Shown: piece after piece, positions 34,531 to 48,280 of the stretch
How the letters are laid out: each line of letters starts with the position of its first letter
Position numbering within the stretch: the first letter of the stretch is position 1
NCBI GenBank assembly: GCA_023333565.1
Contig: JAJKFH010004053.1
Coordinates: 930,001-994,000, forward strand
Length of the DNA stretch: 64,000 nt
From: Puffinus mauretanicus
Lineage: Eukaryota > Chordata > Aves > Procellariiformes > Procellariidae
Direction: 5' to 3'
Position numbers and translations under genes: made by a program
The notes under the pieces: model-generated
The model's input: the letters and a program-made list of their open reading frames with translations, nothing else
Told to the model about the DNA's origin: nothing
Databases searched by the model: none

Positions 34531-37500
34531 GAAAGTCCCTGGTAGGGATTCAGGAAAAAGTCTTCTTCATTAGATCTTTATTTATGTCCTTGTTTGGAAG
34601 GGATTTTTTTTTCCCCCTTTCATCATGTCAAAAGCTGTACTAACAGCAATCAGTATTATATTGCTCCCTAAGAGCCTGATTTTGCTACCGTAATTTTCAC
34701 AAATAATTTTAACTTGTTTAACAAGTCCTGGTGGGAATATCTTCTTAGGAACTACATGAGCAGATAAATAGCACACTTAGGGATTAAGTTCTAAACTTAA
34801 TGGAAAACAACCCCTTTTTGGGCACTTTCCTTCTTGTAAGGTCATGGTACACATTTTCCAGTCATATATATTGGTTAGTACAAATCTCTGATTGACTTTA
34901 CTTTTCTAATGCAGTTCAGTGGTAAATATTTTTGTGTTAAAAATATCTTGTCGTACAAGTTGTTGTGACTGCTGTCAAATTTCAGGTTCTTTTTTTTTTC
35001 TTTTCTATAGTGTAAAGAAGAAAAAAGAAGTGGTTTATAAGAACACAGTTAATAATGTTCATATGGTTGGCTTTGTTATCTGATGTATAAGGTGGCGCCA
35101 ATATCTATTCTAAGCAGATGGAAGAGATAGAAACAGGTGTAACTGTTTAGATGCTCATAAACTATAGCTGTTTTAAGGAAGTAGGGATAGTTGGAATCCA
35201 AGTAGTTTTACTTACAGTGGTTTTACCCTGGAAGACTCTTAGTTGCTTGGATTAGCACCGCAGAGCTAATTGACTAGTCCTGTCATGTTACTGTCAAGAG
35301 TGTTTATGCTTAATTTCATAAAATAAAGATATTTGTTTGAGTTTTACTATTTTGGAATGCCCATTACCAAACAGAGCCTTGTTCTGAAGCCTGCTGTATG
35401 AATTCAAGTGTCCTTGCCAGGGAAATAGAGAATCTGCTCAGTTATTGTTCCCATATTTCCACTAATTAAAAGTGTACTCAGTTTGTCTTCCTGCATGTGT
35501 GATCAGCTGAGCTCTGTCCCCCAGGCCTTGCTAAAAATTCCAGACAAACAACATTAATAATATACACGTGCATTTACAAACAATACATACGTCAATTAGT
35601 TTTCTTTGTTTTTATTAGCGTGTTGATGGGTATGGAGTAGACAATCCTTCATGCTCCCTTCCAGCTCTTCTTCCTATTATACTAGCATTCATAAATACAT
35701 AGAGCTCTGTTGCCCAGTGGTCTGGCTGTGGTTAACTCTCTCATTCCTTCTAAGCAATGCCTGATATGAACCGTGGAAGGTATTTTTGCTAAAAATCTGT
35801 ATAATTTTTGTAGCTACGAGTGGAATTAAGGTAAAACAGTCTAGTTCTGAAAACAAGTCAGGTGTCCTTTTCATGTTTCTCACATAGCCAGACCCCTGTC
35901 ATTTTGAAAATATCATGGATCTGTTAACTGTCTTTGCTAATCACCTCTCTCTTCCCTCACCATGGTGCTCAGAGAGGGTTTCTAATGGACCTATTCTTTC
36001 AGCATAGAAACAAATGTACAAGGTGACCTATCTTTCTTCTATCCTGTAGAAAATGTACTCTAAAAACACAGGCGTGATCCAGATTGGACTCCTTGATTTT
36101 TGCAAGCAGAGGGACCTGACTTATTACACTGCATCACAAATTATATTCTCCAGCATTTGATTTTGTTGTACTCCAGAGCCCCCTTTTGTTTTGGAGAATA
36201 ACGTTGTAAAGGAAAGATGGCTTTGTCATAAGGAGAATTATTTCATGTCAAACCCCAAACTGAATAGTTTAAATTTTCCAGTTTTGTAAGTGGGTTCTTT
36301 TTACTTCCCAGCCATCCATCTTTTCTGAACATCCTTTTTACTTTCTCTATATTTGTAAATCAAATGAAGATTTCATTTTAAACCTCATACACTGTTGTTT
36401 TTCTTTCCACTCCACCAAAGGTATTTCTTTTATTTATTTTTAGGACATATAAAAACATTTTGTCAATCTCTTAAGAATCCTTTAAGAAGTAGCTAATCTA
36501 GGTAAACTGACATTTAATCGATTTCTTTATTTACATTCTGACCTTAACTGTAATGCTTGAAATCACTTTACAGAGAAAAAGTAGCGTATATATTTAACTG
36601 TAAAACAATAGAGTAAATATAAAGCCTCATCAAAGAGATAACAAATTGATTTATTCCAATAAGTAGTAAATAAGTCAAGAGATTTCATCTGTTGTGGAAC
36701 TGAATGAGAACAGAAAAGAGGAATGTATAAAATGACTAAATACCTAAGAAGACTTCCTAAAGAGGGTTCCTTGCTGAAGGAGGATGCAAACATATGTTGT
36801 GAGTAAAATGACTCAGTATGACTGTACTAGTGTTAAAAGCCTAAAAGCCTCATTATCTGTTTTTTCTGAGGATTGCTTTTCTTTGAGGAATTTTCAAGTG
36901 TAGTGATTCCAGAACAGCCTTATGCTTTCCTAGACGTGATCTTACTGTAAAAATTGTGTGTATGGGAGGCTCATTTATCAGACCTGTTGTCATATTCCTA
37001 CATTTCTTTTCTCTAGGCAGAAATAGGGAGTTGTTTTTGTTAAATAAACAATTTCAAAGTTGGGCTAATGCAGATGTTTCCACTAGCTTTTGGTGTAGAC
37101 TGTTTTTGCAGGACTAGGGTACTGATATTCCTAAACAGCTAGTAGAAAATGTCTCCCATAACCTCTCTGTGGGCCTTTTGTGGGCACTCTGTTTCCACAA
37201 GTCATCACTTGATGGTACTTGATAATAAAGCCTAAACTGTAGAATGATGAAAGAACATAAGACCATGGTCATGCAGTACACTGAAAGGTGATTTTTTTCT
37301 TCTTTACTGAGTCTTTAATAGATGGCCAGAGCCAAGTGCTTTTTTATTAATGTGTTAAGATATACATTAAATTATACCCCTATTATATCCCTTTTTTTGT
37401 CAATGCCTGACTCTTAAATATTCTTTACAATGCTCCTCTTTATTGCTGCTTTGTGGAGCGGATAGGTAGATTCTTTCTGACTGGAGTATTGCCTGGTAAA

Positions 37501-37744
37501 TAGATCGCATCAGAAAGGGTTTCATAATGAACAAATAATTTGGATGAACAAACTGCCACAATCCCTAAAAAGATGCTCAGCAGAAACGGTCAGCATCTGA
37601 AATACAGCCAGAGCTATCTGTTATTCCATGAATTATGGATACGCACGCAGTAGTGGATAGGCACGTGTGTAATGCCTATTTATTCTCCAAGACGTCCTGG
37701 CTGAAACCCTCTGCAGGCATTGTGCTTTCCGTCTGTTGTGCTGA

Positions 37745-37758
37745 GTGCCTGCAGGCAC
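37745..37758. repeat. 14-bp perfect palindrome
   Basis: GTGCCTGCAGGCAC is its own reverse complement. It lies in a moderately GC-rich stretch of about 250 bp (37630-37880). No known factor site was recognised with confidence. Confidence 0.7.
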
Positions 37759-40700
37759 AGCAATGCTCTGCTGCTTGTGCCGGCACGAGCAGTCACCGAT
37801 GAGCTTCTGCAGCCTCTCTGCAGTGTTACCAGCCTACAGACATAGCTTTCGTTGGACTATTTCAGGCAGATACTGTGAGGCAGCTGGGGAGAAGATTTTA
37901 TTTGATCAAGTACCTAATCTTTTTGTGGACGTCAGCTCCCAAGGTTCAGGAAAGACTCTTTGGTAATCAAATGGCTGTACTAACCTGATGGGGCATCCGG
38001 CATTTGATAGCCTTAACCATACTTGTACTTTTACCATTCGGAAAACAAGTGTCCATTTGAAATTTATCATGCTGTACATTATCAAGCAATAGAAATCCTC
38101 AGCTGCCTGTGGCGTTCTCATAGCTGCAAAATCTACAGATGGTTGACTTTTGAAATGATTTCTGAATAGGTTCACATGCTTCGGGTAACAATGTAGTTTC
38201 ACTGAAGCTTAAAACCTCCTTACAGTGCAATGCCAACTAAAACACTAGCAGGCTGCCAAGCCTTTCCCTGGCCTTTACGTGCTAGATGGATTGTTGCTCC
38301 TAGACCTATAAAAGCTGTACACTAAAATAGGAATTCTATCAATTTACTGTATAAGTTAATGCATTATTAGTGATTTTTATTGATCCCATGGAAAAGCAAA
38401 ATCTCTGAAGTGAGCTCTGCAGGCCTTGCTGGACAGTTACCACTGCTCCTCATCCTGTAGTCGTGCCGTCTCAGTGCAAGAGCGCTCTGAATATCTGTTA
38501 GCTGCTTCCCAGGATGAATCAGTATGATTTCTAAGGCTGAGCTGCATCATTCATATGGAATTACCTGGGAAATTTCAAAGACTTTGGGTAGTCAATCACT
38601 TAGCCTTTTGGGACTGGTGAATTGAAAGACTGTCAAGACCACACATGCTGTTTCCTTATGTTTTTGGTTGCTTGGCTATTATAGGGAGTTTACCCTTGGG
38701 CCAGTGGGACAGATTTGCCCAGACGACATTCTGTCACTAACAACAAAGCCCACTGTATCCCCATGAGCATTAGAAATAATTGATGAGGAAGTTTGACTTT
38801 CATCACCTGCTCAGTGTGTGAGCTGGCTCTACTTCTGTTTTGCAGCTTCACAAACCAGATTGGGTTGTCCTTGGGCATAAGATGCAGTGTGATGAAAAAA
38901 AGCAATAGGTTGGGGTCTTTTAAATGATCATGTAAATATGAATAAATAAAAAAACCCCAAGATCTCCAACCTGTGAAACACCATGTAACTTATAGCAAAG
39001 ATCTTAAGCACATAAACATTTTTCTGACTATATGCGATACACAAATGCTAATAACATATTTTTGTGGGTTTCAAGATTGGCGGCTTTTGCTATCATTTGT
39101 CAAATCATTCTGTCATTTGAAGGGACTGGCCTCAAGTGTGCTGTGGGCACTTTTGTTGGTTTTATGGGTTATGATCTACCGACTGTGATATTTTAAATGA
39201 TCTGTCAGCGTACCCTTAGCCATTAGATGTTTGTTGTTGTTTGTTGCTGGTTAGAGAAATGAAAATATTCATCTGATGACCCTTTTCTCCTTTCAGGTAC
39301 AAGAGACACTTGGGGATTTCAATGATGATGTTATCAAGAGTAGGAAACCCTGTGACAGAATCCTCTCGAATTGTCGTTGCTGCCTGTCAGCAATTTACAA
39401 CTGGCACTGTGTGCTGACAGATGTAGTGATTCATTAGTGAAGTCATCTGGAGAAAAAGAATTCAGGAATTTTGCAACTGTCATCTGAACATAAATTTAAG
39501 CTATATTTTGCTCCTTTTTATGAAATTTGGAAGACAATATTGTTAGTAATCACATCATACTTTTCTGTTTCTTGTCTCATGATCTGACTGTATAAAAGTT
39601 GAAAATTTGAAGTGATGTAATTTCTGAAGGGATTTTTTTATATTATTAAAAAAAAGTATAGCAGTTATTATTTATAGGAAATAACAAGGGTCAGAAGAAT
39701 ATACACTTCCATGAGTGCCTCCGAGGGAGATATTTAATTTCTTGCTTGTTTGTCGCTATGAAAAATGTCAGGGGAAAAATTGCATTGATATGTAGATGAG
39801 GAGCTACAATCTAACCCAGTATGAAAGCTTAGGTAGAGGTAAAATGAGTATATTGGTAATAAGGGCACAACAATTTTTGCTCCCTAGCTTGGACAATTTG
39901 AAACTAATGCAGGTCTCAGCTGGTTCAGAGAACACTCTCATTGACTGAACAGCAGGGAACCAAGCTTGTAGTTTTGCATATTATTCTACTGCTGCATTCA
40001 ACAAGTCTTGTCATTAATTGGAAGAAAAAATATGGCTTGTTCTCTAGGAGAAGAACCAGTCTTTTTTTACAATGTCTGTTTTCTCTGAACAAAACAATTA
40101 ATGTATCTTCATCTTCAAAAGTGATTTGATGTGTTTGAGAAGTTCATATAATTTCCTTCACCTTTTTAAACATGTTTTTGATACTGAGTATGAAAGTTTA
40201 CTTGTGAATTAGGTAGACTTGGATTAGTAAGGACCATTTATGATTTTGGTCCCTTTTCAAGAACTTAAAAAGTCCCTGGGAATACAAAACCCATGACAGA
40301 TTGCCTGAAAGTTTGCAGTAAACACCGGTTTGAAAAGCTTGTAACAATCTCCATCTGTTCACTACACACTTGAAAAGGCTCACAGAGCCTATGCACTAAT
40401 ACAAAGATACCTGTGACGGCAGATCTTTTCTTGGGAGGATTGTTTAATTTCATGTGTGCTGCTTGGGGACAAGAAACTTCCTAAATACTTATTAAAAAGG
40501 TTTTTGTTTTGTTTTCAGTGAAGACAGTCATTCAAGTGGCTTTCATTCCAGGGTCTGTTTTATACTGATGCGTATTGTAACTTCGCTCTTCTCAAAAGTT
40601 CAGCAACAAGCAAGTGAGGAATCCTCAAGCATTAAGTGCCTCAGCTTTTTGAACTAATTTCTGGCAGAAGTGGTTCAAATAAGGCTGTGATCCTGTAAAT

Positions 40701-41455
40701 ACACGCATATTGGACTTCAGTCACAGTGCTGCGTACAAGGCAGTGCTTGCAAATTTAAGTCCTAGGAGCATCAGGACCTTATTTACAAAATTGAAATAAT
40801 AGTTAACACAAATCAAAAGGATTTTCAAATCATTGACTGGGATGTACTTTATACATATGAGAATTTCTATTGTTCTGATTAGTTATTGTAAACCTGGATG
40901 GTATCTGCCTTGTACAATTTTTTCCCCTCTTGTGTTTAGTAGTAAGTTTTTAGAGGGATAGACCTTACAAAGTTTGTTTTGTGACACATCTATTTCATTT
41001 ACTGGATAAATGACAAAAAATGAGAATGATATCATGCTTCTTTGTAAATTTGCTTTCCTTCACAATTAATTTCTTAAAGTTTTCTGTGGAATATGTTCAG
41101 ACATAGATTCTCATAAATGAAACTACTTAGGAATAATGTAAAATCAATTACAATTCTTTGTGTAATGACAGAAGTGTTAGACACACTAGAAATTACCTCT
41201 ATGTTAACATTACAGTTTCATATTTTTGTCATTTTAAAACACTCAGATAGCAAATATTGTAAAAACACAATCAGTAGCTTTCCAATATCTTGTTTTTCTG
41301 ATAGCCAAATGGCTTTCTGTTTGACATCAATTAAAAAAAATTCCTTTTTTCTATTACCCTACACATGTTATCCTGCAATAAAAATGCCTGGCTTTCAGCA
41401 GGGAGGAACTTCAATTAGTATTAAAATGCAACAGGCTATTCGGTTTACAAATGGT

Positions 41456-41483
41456 AAACTGCTGACTACGTCAGCAGCAGTTT
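41456..41483. repeat. Imperfect inverted repeat (hairpin) with a 3-nt loop
   Basis: CTGCTGAC (41459-41466) pairs with GTCAGCAG (41470-41477) around a TAC loop. With a CAG bulge on the right arm the pairing extends through AAA (41456-41458) and TTT (41481-41483). The total is 11 pairs with one 3-nt bulge. No transcript evidence exists in the sequence. Confidence 0.6.
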
Positions 41484-43677
41484 GATTTTTTTGTGTAACA
41501 GCAACTGTAACATTTCATAGAAAGCAAAATTCTATGTTCACTTTTTCGTGTGTTACAGGATATATCTATTATCTCCTGATGATTAAGCCCCTGCCATGAG
41601 TTCTGGGGCCTGCCTGGCTTGGAAATTGTGAATTCTGGAAGACTGCACTCAACTGTCCTCCTAAGAAGATGTTGGTCAGCTGCAGACACAGCTTCTAAGT
41701 TACCTACTCAGTTGCTTAGATGGCTTCGGCTATCACGTTAGGCATCTAGATGTTGTGAGTCTAAATGTGAGCAAATCATCGTGGGCTCTCTATATGGTGC
41801 TTGGAGAGAAGTAGAACAAATGAACCATTCTGAGGAGGGATCTTAGATGACTGTTTCTGAATGAGATGGATTTCCTTCATTGTCAGATGAGGTATCTATC
41901 TGTTGATTCACTGTCTTTTGAAAGAGCCTGAGTTGACTGGGTTGGATTTAGCTTTCTAATGAATCTCACCTGAAGTTCCACTGTTTGGATAGACAGTTGC
42001 TGTAATGTATTACACAAAAAGTATTGCCATTTTAGGAAAATTAATTTGTAAATTTTTAGCTATTCAGCATTCAAATATGTGGAAACACTTGTTTTAGTGT
42101 TTTTTTGCATATATCATCAGTACATTTTAATGAACAGTGGATTGAATAATGGTTTTCTGATGTAGGTGTTAAGGATTAATTTTAAGAATTATTCTACTTC
42201 ACGTAGCTCCTACCTTGTCACATTTTTAAAATACTATTTTTCAGAGGACAAATCCTGTTTGTTCATTCAAGCAATAGGTAGCTTCTTGGAGAGGTAGTTG
42301 AGAGGCTGGAAGAGAATAGTGCTTGAGCAGTGTACAGTTCCAGCAAAGCCACGAGATCTGCTGCCTCAAAATGTTTTGCTCACCTCACTGCATCTTCTCT
42401 TTGAGCCTTCATCTGCATTTAAGGGATGTTTCCTTAAGCTTATGCAAAGCTTCTGCAAAGCGGTTTTGTGGCAGCTGTTTGACAGAAAGGGAAAAGGTTT
42501 CGCTCCCTGTAGAGTGAATCAGGCTGTTGCTGTTTCAAAAATTTAGACCAAGGTTTCATTCTGAATGGTAACAGTAAGATTATCATCTCCTGGTTTCAGA
42601 TTTTTGTAATTAAGAAAGATAAAAAGACATTGATGTGACAATTTAGGAGATTTCTTTGGGATGGCTTAGGCAAACATCTTCCTTAAATGAGACATGCATA
42701 ACTAATCCTACATTTTTATGTCAGAAAGGATTAGCTGACTTTTTGAGGTCCTGTTTAGTCCTATGGGTCTATGACAACTCAGTTTCTATTGGCCTTAATT
42801 TAGGCTACTGTGTAAAGAGCCATAATCCAGTGTTTTCATCATGGTTACTTGAGTTCCTCACAGATGTTTGAAATTACTTGATTATTTGTTATACACAGCT
42901 CCAGAAATTCTAAAACTGTGGTATTTTGACTCCTTAAACATTTCTGAGCTAGCCCAATAGTCTATGGGGTTGGGGGCATTCACTAAACCTTTGGCAGGTA
43001 AAGATGTATCACGGGCACAGACAGAGGGTCCATGTGTGGTCTCCAGGTGGAAGCCAGGCTTGCCCTGTTTCGGTTTTCCTCTCTAATAACCTCGCCTGAA
43101 GTAGCTGTAAAACAAAATACTGGTGACACTGGAATTTAGTAGAGCGATGGACTTAGATGTATTAAATGGAGCTTAAGTCTCCACTCTGTGGGCACTGAGG
43201 AATGTAACGAGATTAAAAATATGGTATAAATACATAAGTACATAAACTTCAGATACAGGGAAAGAAAGTGGAAATGTATTGTTTTGCTAAAATAGTTAGT
43301 TGTATAATATGGACAGAGTATCCTTTAACACAACTTTTCTTAGAAGTATTTCCTCTTTAATTGTGATCTCACAATTCCCTTTCAAAACGCAAAATACTTG
43401 TAATGGAATCTACATGTTAAGAAAGGTCTGAAATCATTAAAAGTACATATAATAAACACTGACTAAAAATGAATTCATAATATGTGGAGTTCCTTAGGTG
43501 TGGAAAAATGTGAAGTTAGAATCCATTCATGTACAGGCACTATACCACAAATGCAGAATGGGAAATATTAATCCCTTGCTACGCTCCACATCTTTACAGA
43601 TGATCCATAACCTTTCTGGCACAACAGCACACAATGTAAGACAAATATTTGTCAGTGAGAATGAAAGATTGCAGAAG

Positions 43678-43743
43678 TCAATGAAGTATTTTAGCTCAAC
43701 TTTGATTTTTTGCTCAATGAAGTATTTTAGCTCAACTTTGATT
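43678..43743. repeat. Tandem duplication: 30 identical bases, period 36
   Basis: The 30-base segment beginning TCAATGAAGTATTTTAGCTC is present at 43678-43707 and again, base for base, at 43714-43743. TTTTGC lies between the copies. Perfect identity suggests a recent event. The duplication stays in frame in both overlapping open frames on the two strands (period 36 is a multiple of three), but neither frame looks like a gene. Confidence 0.95.
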
Positions 43744-46700
43744 AGTGAGGGAGGAAAAACTATTCCAGACAAGCAGTTCTTGAAAGATATTTGATATTGC
43801 TGCAACATCAGCCAGATATGCTAATGTAATGCTCTGTAACAACTCAAGCCTTTTTTTCTACAGATGATTGCCTAGAATGGTTTATTTAAACTTGAAACCT
43901 GAAGAGAGTTCTGGCTCCATAGACATTATCAGTATCTTTATGCCCTACATGCACCATGCAGTCAGAGATTGCTAAGATTATTAAGCACCTAATTCATCCC
44001 TTGGGGTAGAGTGATTAATTTGCCTTCTAAAATGGAATCTTAAAATATACATTCACCCCTTTATGTATTCTTAGTGGCCACGTGTGTTGAATTCTTGCTC
44101 TGTATAAAATTAAGTTCCTCTGATTTCATTGTTTTGAATGACTAAAACTATTCTTAGCTCTTTTTTCACCTGGCATTACATGTGTGCCTCCTTTTTTTTG
44201 CCCATCACTCGTGATAAATTAAAAAAAAAGAAGGAAAACAAACCAAAGCCACTTGGAGTCTTCTTGAGTGAAATAGTAATTTTTTTTTGCCTAGATTAAG
44301 ACTGCTGTAAGCAATCTGCTTTGATTATTGAAAATATCAAATTGCTCTATAAAAATACAAAACTTGGGGCTTTTGTTAATCCATATTTAAATTACAAGTC
44401 TATTCTACCTCCCATATTTTATAGACATTCAATATTTTGCCAACAGTGTATTGGATCCATATTTTCATCTATAAAACAGATGTCATTTTATAACAGGAGA
44501 TGCTTATTTTGGACCTGACTTTTTTTTTATTCTATAAGCTCCGCCCCAAAAATTACTTAAGTCTTTGCCCGAGAGATTCTCTTCCCATGAATAAAATTGC
44601 AGTTTTCATTTTTTAATTTGTATAGGCATTTCTATATTATTTAAAATCCCAATAAGAGTTGACTCAGTCTAATAAATGCAGCTGCATTTCCCTTATTTTT
44701 CCTTGGTCCAGAAAAAATGATGGAAATGTTCCATTACTATCAAATAACTTCTTAAGCTGCTTAAGTTAACTCTGTCTTTTTTTTTCAGTAGATTTTTATT
44801 ATTTTTTTAACCTCTGAACTGGTCAAGATAGAGAAAAAGAAAATAGTACAGTGTAAAATTTAAATGAAGTTCAGACTAAGAAATCTGTTCTGAAGAGCAG
44901 TTGACCCAAAACAGTAATTACTTATATCATACATGCATTGAAAAGAAAGCAGAAGGAGACCTCCCCTAAGACTTCCAGCTAATTACTGTTACAGACTTTC
45001 AGACAGTTCCCATAAATCTGAATGCCATAACATTACAATAGAGGTAGCAGACAGGAGTTTGAAACGTATTTCTTTGCTGGTATTGCTAGGACAAAATTTC
45101 CAAATAGGCAGTAATGCTTTCTACCACAGTTGTGTCACTGTGAAAAATAAGAATTGATCATGATCTAATGCAACCATGTCACTCAGAAATGAGAGGGAAC
45201 AGCTGTTGTGTTCAGTGAGTTTATTACAAAAGCATTTTTTATTTTCCCCCGAGTTTGACAGAGAGAATAATGTAGGTGAAACAAATGAAATATTTGATCT
45301 TAGGCTTAACCTTATCTACTGCTGAAAAAATCCTAGAAGAGAAAGAAGTATCTGGTTATAAGCAGAAGCCACTTTAGCACCAGCAGTGTACTTTCTGTTC
45401 ACTTTATGTCAGAGCATTTTAGCAGAACAAGGCTGCAGCTTTCAAGTCCTTGCAGTATGTTCAGGTTTCTAATTCTCTCAGGTGTCACTAATTCTTGCTT
45501 AGGGAGTCTATGCCCAAATGTTTATCTTTAGTATAGCCCATCTACTTGTAACCCCCCAGTTCTTCCCAGCCCATGCAGCCAGCACCTGGCAAACTGCTTA
45601 ATAACATGCAGTTTTGGGCAATAGGTCTGTGAAGAATAATCTGAAATTTTTATTTCACATTAATGAGCAGAAAGAATTGTAGACCTCTTGATATTCAAGC
45701 CGCTACACTACTTCAACTCCAATCTCTCTAGCCTGCTATTGAATGAGGATGTGAATGATAATGTGATTTTTTGCATGATTTCCAATTTGATAAATTTTCA
45801 TTATTTAATCTGCCGAAGAGTAATGAAGGTGTTGTATATCTTTTTGTAGTATAAGGTGTATATCGTGTATATATCATAGTATATACACTGCACATAGGTG
45901 TTGTATATCTACCGTAGTTAAAAGTTCATCCAACCATTTGGGGTGTGAGTTGGAAAGGAATTTAAAAATTTTTATGAGAATTCAGAGAGCACATGGCTCT
46001 GCCCATATATTTGCTGTTGGAATAAGGAAGTCCAGACCTCTTTGGACTATTTCAAAGTGCAGAGTTAACAAGGATGTTCATACTGACACCAGTATCAATA
46101 TCTGGGAGGTTTGAGTTAGCATTAACATGTGGGTTTATTTAAAATATAGTTAGCTATGGTGAATGCAATGAAGATGTCTAAATACTGTTGTACATAACAT
46201 TGACTGTGCTGTGTTTTTTGTAATAGAATGCAGCCCAGAATGTCATGTGCAATTTTCATGTTAATTTTTAATTTTAAAAACTCTTTATAGTCCAGGAAAA
46301 TTGGCATACAAACGAGATGGGACAAGAACAGGGAAAAAAAGTCCTAAAGAAAATGAATACATTGTAAGACTCTTCTGGCGATTCTATCTACATATGTCAA
46401 TCCTCACCCGAAAGACTGGTATGCCACTTTTGAACAGCAACTTCCAGTAATTCCATGTTTTTTTCCTGATATTTACAAAGAGTGCATTGGACATACCGGT
46501 CTCATTTTAGACCTTAGGCAAGACTTCTCAGAAGAGAAAGTCTTCAATGTGTAAGCTGAAACAAGGGCAACAGTAACCAAATCACTCTGTAATAAAATTT
46601 GCCTCATTGCTTTTAAGAACTAGCAGATGGTTTCAACTTTATCTCCCATTGGAGACAAGCTGATTGAATTCACTCCTTGGTTAATGGCTGCTATTTGTGC

Positions 46701-48174
46701 AAATGAAGATAAAGGAACTAAGCTAAAGACTGGCTATTCCTGCCTAGCCAAGTAGCAGAAAAGGTTCTGCATGTGTGACCAATGGTCTCATTTGTAAAAG
46801 CTGCTTTTTTCATACCATTGATGACTGGCAGTAGGTGATGCCTTCTCACAGTGTGCAAATAGGAGAGTAGAGAGGTTTCCTACCTCACAGATTACAGTCA
46901 GATTCAGCCATATATAAGTGTGATGAAAAAGAAAATATTTAACAACAAATTCACCAAGCCCTCTTGGTCCCTAGCTCTGATACAGGCACCTAAGAGACTG
47001 CTGAAATAAATCATTCAAACAGGAATTAGGCTCTGAAACCATCCTATGGATGTGAATCTTACTATAGAAACCAAATTTACCGGGGCTACGGTGTGCATAA
47101 GGGTTGGTTAAACTGTCCAGGTGCCAGCAGGAATAACAGGGAAACTGCCCATCATGGGTTGCATTCTGTTACTTGAAATACAGAGAGACAAGGTTTGAGA
47201 AGTTTTAGGTCATTTGTCACTGGAGTATTTGTACTGGGAAATCAGCTGCAGGTTTCTTCTCCTCTCATTGTTGCCAACAGCCTATTTATAGCATGCGGAC
47301 TGAGTTGTCAGACTTACATATAGTCTAACCAAGAAGAAGATTTTGGTTTGAGGCTGCCCCAAGACCCTTTGGTGGTTTAAAACTGCTGAATCATCACAGA
47401 AAACACTTTGCTGCTACAAAAACCTGGTCTGGGAGATCATAGCTTTCCTGGAAAGCAGGCATCCGAGCTTCTGCCCTGCCTGACCAGCTTGGTGGATTGC
47501 CAGTGCAGGACTGGGTTTTTAGAGTCTCCCCAGCTGCTGGATGGCCTTCCCAGCTGATGACCCTGGAGTTAGGCCTCAACCCTCTTTTCACTGAGAATTT
47601 TGCAAATTTTTATTTTCATTTTGAATTGGAACCAAATGTCAGGGTGCCTGTGGTGAAACTGGACTTTGGTCTGTAGCTGGGTAGGCCATCTAGAGTCTGT
47701 GGGGATCTCAGCTCTTCTTGCAGACGGTATTCCCACCAGCATGACAAGAAGGGGACTGTCTCCAGAAAGATCCTAGACTTCCTTGCTCTGGGACTGGCCC
47801 ACAACATATCTCTACTGGTACAGTAGAGACAATAGCAGAGAACTGATACACAGAGAAACACTTTCATTTATATCACTGATCACACAGAAGCACACACTAT
47901 GTTGGTAGAAAGAACAAAGAGAGAGAAGGCAGTTTTAATTACTTAAGTTTTATAAATGTGTATGTTATGCGCTCCCATGCATAAAAGCAATTAGCTCTCG
48001 TAAGCAAACCAATTCAGATAGACAACAGCATGGCCAAATGAAATAAGAACATATTTTTAATTGTTATTTGTACAGTACTCTCACTGCGTGAAGCACTGTG
48101 TGGCATAGCACCTTTCCTCTGAATACCTTCAAGACTTGTACAAAGTCTGGGTAATGTAAATGTCTAAAATCACC
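43744..48174. other. Unique AT-rich non-coding DNA, no gene seen
   Basis: No frame exceeds about 83 codons. The segment 44300-44700 is extremely AT-rich apart from a GCTCCGCCCC GC-box-like word near 44539-44548. The segment 47390-47830 is moderately GC-rich and unassigned. A hairpin between direct repeats is listed separately. Confidence 0.5.
45827..45910. repeat. 9-bp-stem hairpin bounded by 15-bp direct repeats
   Basis: AGGTGTTGTATATCT occurs at 45827-45841 and 45896-45910. Between the copies, GTGTATATA (45865-45873) and TATATACAC (45880-45888) are exact reverse complements around a 6-nt loop. The direct repeats are too long for a typical transposon target-site duplication, and the interior is only 54 bp. 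Confidence 0.8.
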
Positions 48175-48280
48175 CTGTCATTGTGCATGAGTGGAAATGG
48201 GAGTATGAACCACAGTTAAACGCTGGCAAGGTTACACAGTTAGTCTTGCCTGAGGTCTGGGCTTGATCCAGACATTTTGG
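48175..48280 (+). repeat. MIR-like core-SINE remnant
   Basis: The order of words matches the MIR core. CATTGTGCATGAGTGGAAAT stands for the 'TTTACAGATGAGGAAAC' part, then comes GGCAAGGTTACACAGTTAGT for 'CCAAGGTCACACAGCTAGT', then GGTCTGGGCTTGATCCAGAC for 'GAGCCGGGATTCGAACCCAG'. Two separate MIR words in the right order and spacing make this the better of the MIR-like calls. Divergence is high, as expected for an element active before birds and mammals split. Confidence 0.5.

Larger units (their letters stand above)
34531..43677. other. Unique AT-rich non-coding DNA, no gene seen
   Basis: Nine kilobases without a recognisable gene or transposon. The largest frames are 122 codons (41117-41485 plus) and 98 codons (37906-38202 minus), and neither resembles a known family. 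Local features listed separately are a 14-bp palindrome at 37745 and a hairpin at 41456. Homopolymer runs are short. Confidence 0.5.

Noticed and set aside
41117..41485. 122-codon plus-strand frame
   Set aside because: Low-complexity, hydrophobic chance composition without a motif; no neighbouring exon or promoter evidence.
44535..44552. GC-box word as a promoter
   Set aside because: A single SP1-like word in very AT-rich DNA with no CpG island, TATA context or downstream gene.
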